From: SIG653 sp045578045
Lineage (GTDB): Bacteria; Bacillota; Clostridia; Oscillospirales; CAG-382
Reading direction: 5' to 3'
Assembly: GCA_045578045.1 (NCBI GenBank)
Contig: JAZNJM010000109.1
Location: 1 to 8,306 of the forward strand
Length of the DNA stretch: 8,306 nucleotides
In this document: positions 5,835-8,306 of the stretch, in pieces
Position numbering within the stretch: position 1 is the stretch's first letter
Layout: every line of letters starts with the position of its first letter
Program-made: the position numbers and the translations under genes
The notes under the pieces: generated by a model
What the model was told of the DNA's origin: nothing
The model's database searches: none
What the model saw: the letters and a program-made list of their open reading frames with translations, nothing else

Positions 5835-6479
5835 ATGGCTCAAAGACCTGTTTTTTTACCTAAACAAAACGCACCGTTTTCAAACGTTGTTAATGTAGAA
5901 TTTCAGTGGAATGGTGGATTTGCAGTATCTCAAAAACAAAAAAATATAAAGGCACTTCACGAAGGCTTTTTAAGACTTTTTCCCGAAAGAAACGTCCTTG
6001 AAATATCTTCAAAATCCCTCTGTGAACTGGGAAAAGAATTGAGCGCTTTTAATTTAAAAAAGTTTGTTCCGTCTATTGAAAAAAGTATATCTTTGGAGTG
6101 CGTGTTCCAAGGTGGGAAGGTGTTTCAAAATGGTGGTCCATACGTGGATTTATACGAGAAAAGCTCAAGAGAAGCAAAAAAAGACAATCGTTTAAGAGAA
6201 AGCGGAGCGTTGAAAAACTTCTTGTTTGAGGGGAAAGAATATCCCATTTTGCCACGTACTGCGTTCTATGATTGGCTTTACGTTAATGCCCTTATGGAAA
6301 ATAAAGACCTTGCCGAGAAGCTCTTGCAATACGATGCGTTTACAGACATTGAGTTTAATCCGGAAAAAAGCATAAATTGTCAGGCACGTTCCGCAGCCGT
6401 TTTCGTTTCCTTATCCAAATTGGGAATTGTAGAGAATTGTAAGGATTTTGGTTGTTTTGTAAGTCTTTTTAAACAATAA
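5835..6479 (+). CDS. NADAR-like protein, DarT1-associated antitoxin type
   Basis: This 214-residue protein resembles the NADAR family found as antitoxin partner of DarT1 DNA ADP-ribosyltransferases; that assignment is from memory of the family, not a search. The features I rely on are an N-terminal MAQRPVF and QWNGGFAVSQKQKNI (24-38), KSLCELGKELSAFNLK (60-75), the NADAR-type segment ECVFQGGKVF (88-97, with E88, Q92, K95), GPYVDLYEKSSREAKKD (101-117), the helix TAFYDWLYVNAL (142-153) and INCQARSAA (180-188). In DarT1 systems such proteins act as hydrolases removing ADP-ribose from DNA guanines. No DarT gene is next to it. Its partner is the 130-residue protein upstream. It is followed by a terminator, so it ends the operon. 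Confidence 0.68.
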   Translation: MAQRPVFLPKQNAPFSNVVNVEFQWNGGFAVSQKQKNIKALHEGFLRLFPERNVLEISSKSLCELGKELSAFNLKKFVPSIEKSISLECVFQGGKVFQNGGPYVDLYEKSSREAKKDNRLRESGALKNFLFEGKEYPILPRTAFYDWLYVNALMENKDLAEKLLQYDAFTDIEFNPEKSINCQARSAAVFVSLSKLGIVENCKDFGCFVSLFKQ

Positions 6480-6485
6480 AACAGG

Positions 6486-6523
6486 GGCTGTTTCAAATGC
6501 GAAATGCATTTGAAACAGCCTTT
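6486..6523 (+). terminator. Intrinsic terminator of the 5439-6479 operon
   Basis: A perfect 15-bp stem (6486-6500 with 6506-6520; arms start GGCTGTTTC and end GAAACAGCC) has a 5-nt loop and begins 7 bp after the stop codon at 6479. The T tract is short (TTTAAACTTT), so efficiency may be moderate. The stem may also act on the minus strand, where the gene at 6615-7091 points toward it. The rest of 6524-6614 holds no gene that I can see. Confidence 0.82.
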
Positions 6524-6614
6524 AAACTTTATATAAAGATAGGAGAGTGTGGATGAGAAACCATAGGTGTGTTGCGGATTATATGAGTTGAATCAAAACG
6601 ACTATTCATTCCCT

Positions 6615-7091
6615 TTATTTGCAAGATAATTCTTTTAGTAAATCTGTTTTATAGATACTGTTATATTGGAAAAACTCAATTTTTACAGCCTTTTTAAAAT
6701 TTTTACATTCTTTCGCGAAAAATATAGGTATGTTATGCAATGCGTCCGAAAGGTATTCCAGCTGCTTGTAATCTTTTCTTGTTGCACATTCGAGTAATTT
6801 TGAGAATCCCTTTTCAAGAAAGAAATAACAAAAATCATCTTTAATGACTTTCAAGCCGTATGTATATATATTGTCAACGTATACCCAACTGAAACGTTCC
6901 TTATCAAGCGTTTCTATTGTTCGCAATTTCTTTCTGATAACGTTGTCATCAATTGTATTATCAACTTGTGGTTCGGATAAAATCTGTAGTACGGATTTTA
7001 TAACTTGAACGTTGTATTCTTTTTCGGGGGTTGAACGCAACAATATTAATGTTGCATAGATATCGTGAAAGTCATAATTTGAAAGTAGCAT
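6615..7091 (-). CDS. Hypothetical protein (158 aa), possibly immunity-like
   Basis: I do not recognise the family. The protein looks mainly helical and soluble. Visible segments are an N-terminal helix YDFHDIYATLILLR, a charged middle, the aromatic YVDNIYTYGLKVIKDDFCYFFLEKG, and YLSDALHNIPIFF near the end. No signal peptide or membrane helix is seen. The DALHNIP segment is reminiscent of small immunity-like proteins of Firmicutes, but this is only an impression. The start at 7091 is supported by AAGGCGGTG 4 nt upstream on the minus strand and by a promoter ending about 20 bp upstream, so the leader would be very short. It converges with the NADAR operon. It appears to be a single-gene unit. 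Confidence 0.75.
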   Translation of the reverse strand: MLLSNYDFHDIYATLILLRSTPEKEYNVQVIKSVLQILSEPQVDNTIDDNVIRKKLRTIETLDKERFSWVYVDNIYTYGLKVIKDDFCYFFLEKGFSKLLECATRKDYKQLEYLSDALHNIPIFFAKECKNFKKAVKIEFFQYNSIYKTDLLKELSCK

Positions 7092-7111
7092 ATTTTCACC
7101 GCCTTTAGTTC

Positions 7112-7140
7112 ATTATATCACGTTTTTCGGTTTTTGTATA
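7112..7140 (-). promoter_or_regulatory. Promoter for the 6615-7091 gene
   Basis: Read on the minus strand, TATACA (7140-7135) and a perfect TATAAT (7117-7112) are 17 bp apart. The start point would be near 7105, leaving about 14 nt of leader with the ribosome site AAGGCGGTG. The -35 box matches consensus at 4 of 6 positions. Confidence 0.6.
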
Positions 7141-7227
7141 TGGTTTTATAAAAAAACTCAGTGCAAAAACAGAATTATCTTCGGTTTTTTTGCCTAATAG
7201 TAAAACAAGTAATATATAGGAGATATA

Positions 7228-7533
7228 ATGGGAAAAAATAATTTTAATGAATCTGATAGAAAGATGATTTGTGTTTGACAGAAAAGAATACGACTTTGTT
7301 ATTGAGAGCCGCTATACGCTTTGATGTTGTTTGATATTGAATGAATTTCGGAACAGATACAGAAGAAACGTTTGTGAAAGTGCGGTAAGATTTGAATCAC
7401 AAATTGTCAAAATGACAAATAAAATAAACAAAATGGGACTGCCGAAAATGGCAGTCCCAAAAATTATGGAAAAATGCGATAAATCAGCAAATTCCATATT
7501 GATTCAATTAATTGAAGATTTGGCTTCTGATTT
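7228..7533 (+). pseudogene. Probable decayed small ORF of unknown function
   Basis: TAGGAGATATA (7217-7227) precedes an ATG at 7228 that reads 16 codons, MGKNNFNESDRKMICV, then TGA. One base must be skipped near 7273 to continue as FDRKEYDFVIESRYTL (7274-7321), then a TGA (7322-7324). The same frame goes on open as LNEFRNRYRRN and VKMTNKINKM. These stretches read like protein with normal codon choice. The intact product would be about 100 to 125 residues. The right end is unclear because a terminator hairpin for the opposite strand lies inside it at 7435-7458, and an open frame goes on to 7609, antisense to the next gene. I do not recognise the family. It could also be chance open frames in an otherwise empty 440-bp gap. 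Confidence 0.35.
7419..7458 (-). terminator. Intrinsic terminator of the minus-strand gene ending at 7534
   Basis: A perfect 9-bp GC-rich stem, GGGACTGCC (7435-7443) with GGCAGTCCC (7450-7458), has a 6-nt loop. On the minus strand it is followed by a T-rich run (ATTTTGTTTATTTTATTT), 76 bp after the stop of the 7534-8292 gene. On the plus strand the 3' side is A-rich, so it works toward the left. Confidence 0.78.
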
Positions 7534-8292
7534 TTACAGCTTCATTGCTTCTTTAACGGCTTCGAAACCCGAATACGGCAACTCGCGTATTACCTCCATT
7601 GGTAATTGAAGAAGACATTGCTCAGCTCTGAAAACAATGAGATTATCATTTTCATCAAAAAATCTGTAATCGCCAAATTCAAAGAAAGTACAGTTTACGT
7701 CCGTTGAAAGCTGTTTTAGTTTTCTGAATATCTCTCTGTCAAAAGAATTATGTATCATAAGCTCTGTTATCTCTTTTGATGCTTTAAACGTTCCAAAAGG
7801 AACTACCATGAAGGGATAAACGCCTATTTCGGAAATTTTGATTTTTTCCGTTTTCCTCTGCCAATTTGAGAGCTTAAAATACAAATATTTTTCATTACTG
7901 TGTTTTGGAATTTTTTTGATATCACTTCGTCTCACAACAGAAACGCTTTCAACTTCTGCAATATATTCAATTCCAGCTTCGTTCCCAAACTGTGATAAGG
8001 ATTGATAAAGAGAAATATACTTTATTCTGTAAAGATCTTTTTTGAAATCAAAGCCTGCATCCAGAAGATGTCGAAGGGGAATATGATAAAAACATTCTTT
8101 TTTGCATATTTCAAATTGTTCAACGCTTTTCACCGTGCCAATTAAAACAAGATTGTCAAGGCTTTTATCAAAGAATCCGCCCGATAAAAGTTTTTCGGAC
8201 TTCTCACACGCGTTTTCAACCGCTTTTTCTGACACGTGTTTTCTCTTTAACTTTATTGACTTCAAAAGAGACAAAAGTCGCATATTGCTCAC
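7534..8292 (-). CDS. Hypothetical protein, 5' end possibly outside the window
   Basis: I cannot assign a function. The visible 252 residues start with a basic helical region (SLLKSIKLKRK), then a beta-rich centre with IPLRHLLDAGFDF, IKYISLYQSLSQFGNEAGIEYIAEVESVSVVRRSDIKKIPK and YFKLSNW. That centre looks like a compact beta-barrel of the PUA/EVE type. It reminds me weakly of the C-terminal parts of some nuclease or defence proteins. No membrane segment is seen. Start choices are GTG at 8292 or ATG at 8283 (GGTGAG 5 nt upstream). The frame is open to the window edge, so the gene may begin further right. It is followed by its own terminator (7435-7458). Confidence 0.75.
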   Translation of the reverse strand: MSNMRLLSLLKSIKLKRKHVSEKAVENACEKSEKLLSGGFFDKSLDNLVLIGTVKSVEQFEICKKECFYHIPLRHLLDAGFDFKKDLYRIKYISLYQSLSQFGNEAGIEYIAEVESVSVVRRSDIKKIPKHSNEKYLYFKLSNWQRKTEKIKISEIGVYPFMVVPFGTFKASKEITELMIHNSFDREIFRKLKQLSTDVNCTFFEFGDYRFFDENDNLIVFRAEQCLLQLPMEVIRELPYSGFEAVKEAMKL

Positions 8293-8306
8293 CGTATATG
8301 GAAACG

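Noticed and set aside
7331..7609. Intact 92-codon plus-strand gene
   Set aside because: Its start lacks a ribosome site, it contains the minus-strand terminator, and it overlaps 76 bp of the convergent gene; a decayed ORF fits better.

Overview
The window looks like a chromosomal segment of a low-GC Gram-positive anaerobe of the Clostridia. The evidence is AT-rich DNA, strong GGAGG-type ribosome binding sites, sigma-A-like promoters, a TPP riboswitch with an intrinsic terminator, the short clostridial type of ThiF, and an oxygen-sensitive ThiH tyrosine lyase in place of the ThiO oxidase. The species cannot be named from this sequence.

Left part (1-869) is the control region of a thiamin operon and is the most unusual stretch. 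It starts with a 36-37 bp minisatellite (8 units, running off the left edge). A TTGTTT-17-TATAAT promoter, a TPP aptamer and a terminator hairpin follow. Next come five exact-period 64 bp repeats that lead without an indel into thiS. Each repeat is a copy of the thiS translation start: a start codon, the first codons of thiS, then a stop after 11 codons. Units 2 to 5 and thiS are each preceded by a Shine-Dalgarno sequence; unit 1 is not. Five tiny ORFs therefore sit in tandem ahead of the real gene.

Centre (870-5195) is a compact six-gene operon, thiS-thiF-thiG-thiH-thiE-thiD. ThiF activates the ThiS tail, ThiH makes dehydroglycine from tyrosine, ThiG builds the thiazole phosphate, ThiD supplies HMP-PP, and ThiE joins the halves into thiamin phosphate. 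thiC is not in this operon.

Right part (5196-8306) is accessory. A strong promoter (5280-5307) drives a two-gene operon: an unrecognised 130-aa protein followed by a 214-aa protein resembling DarT1-associated NADAR antitoxins, with no DarT toxin in the window. A 15-bp terminator closes it. Two unrecognised genes follow on the minus strand (6615-7091, and 7534 to the right edge). Between them lies a probable decayed plus-strand ORF and a terminator facing the minus-strand gene.
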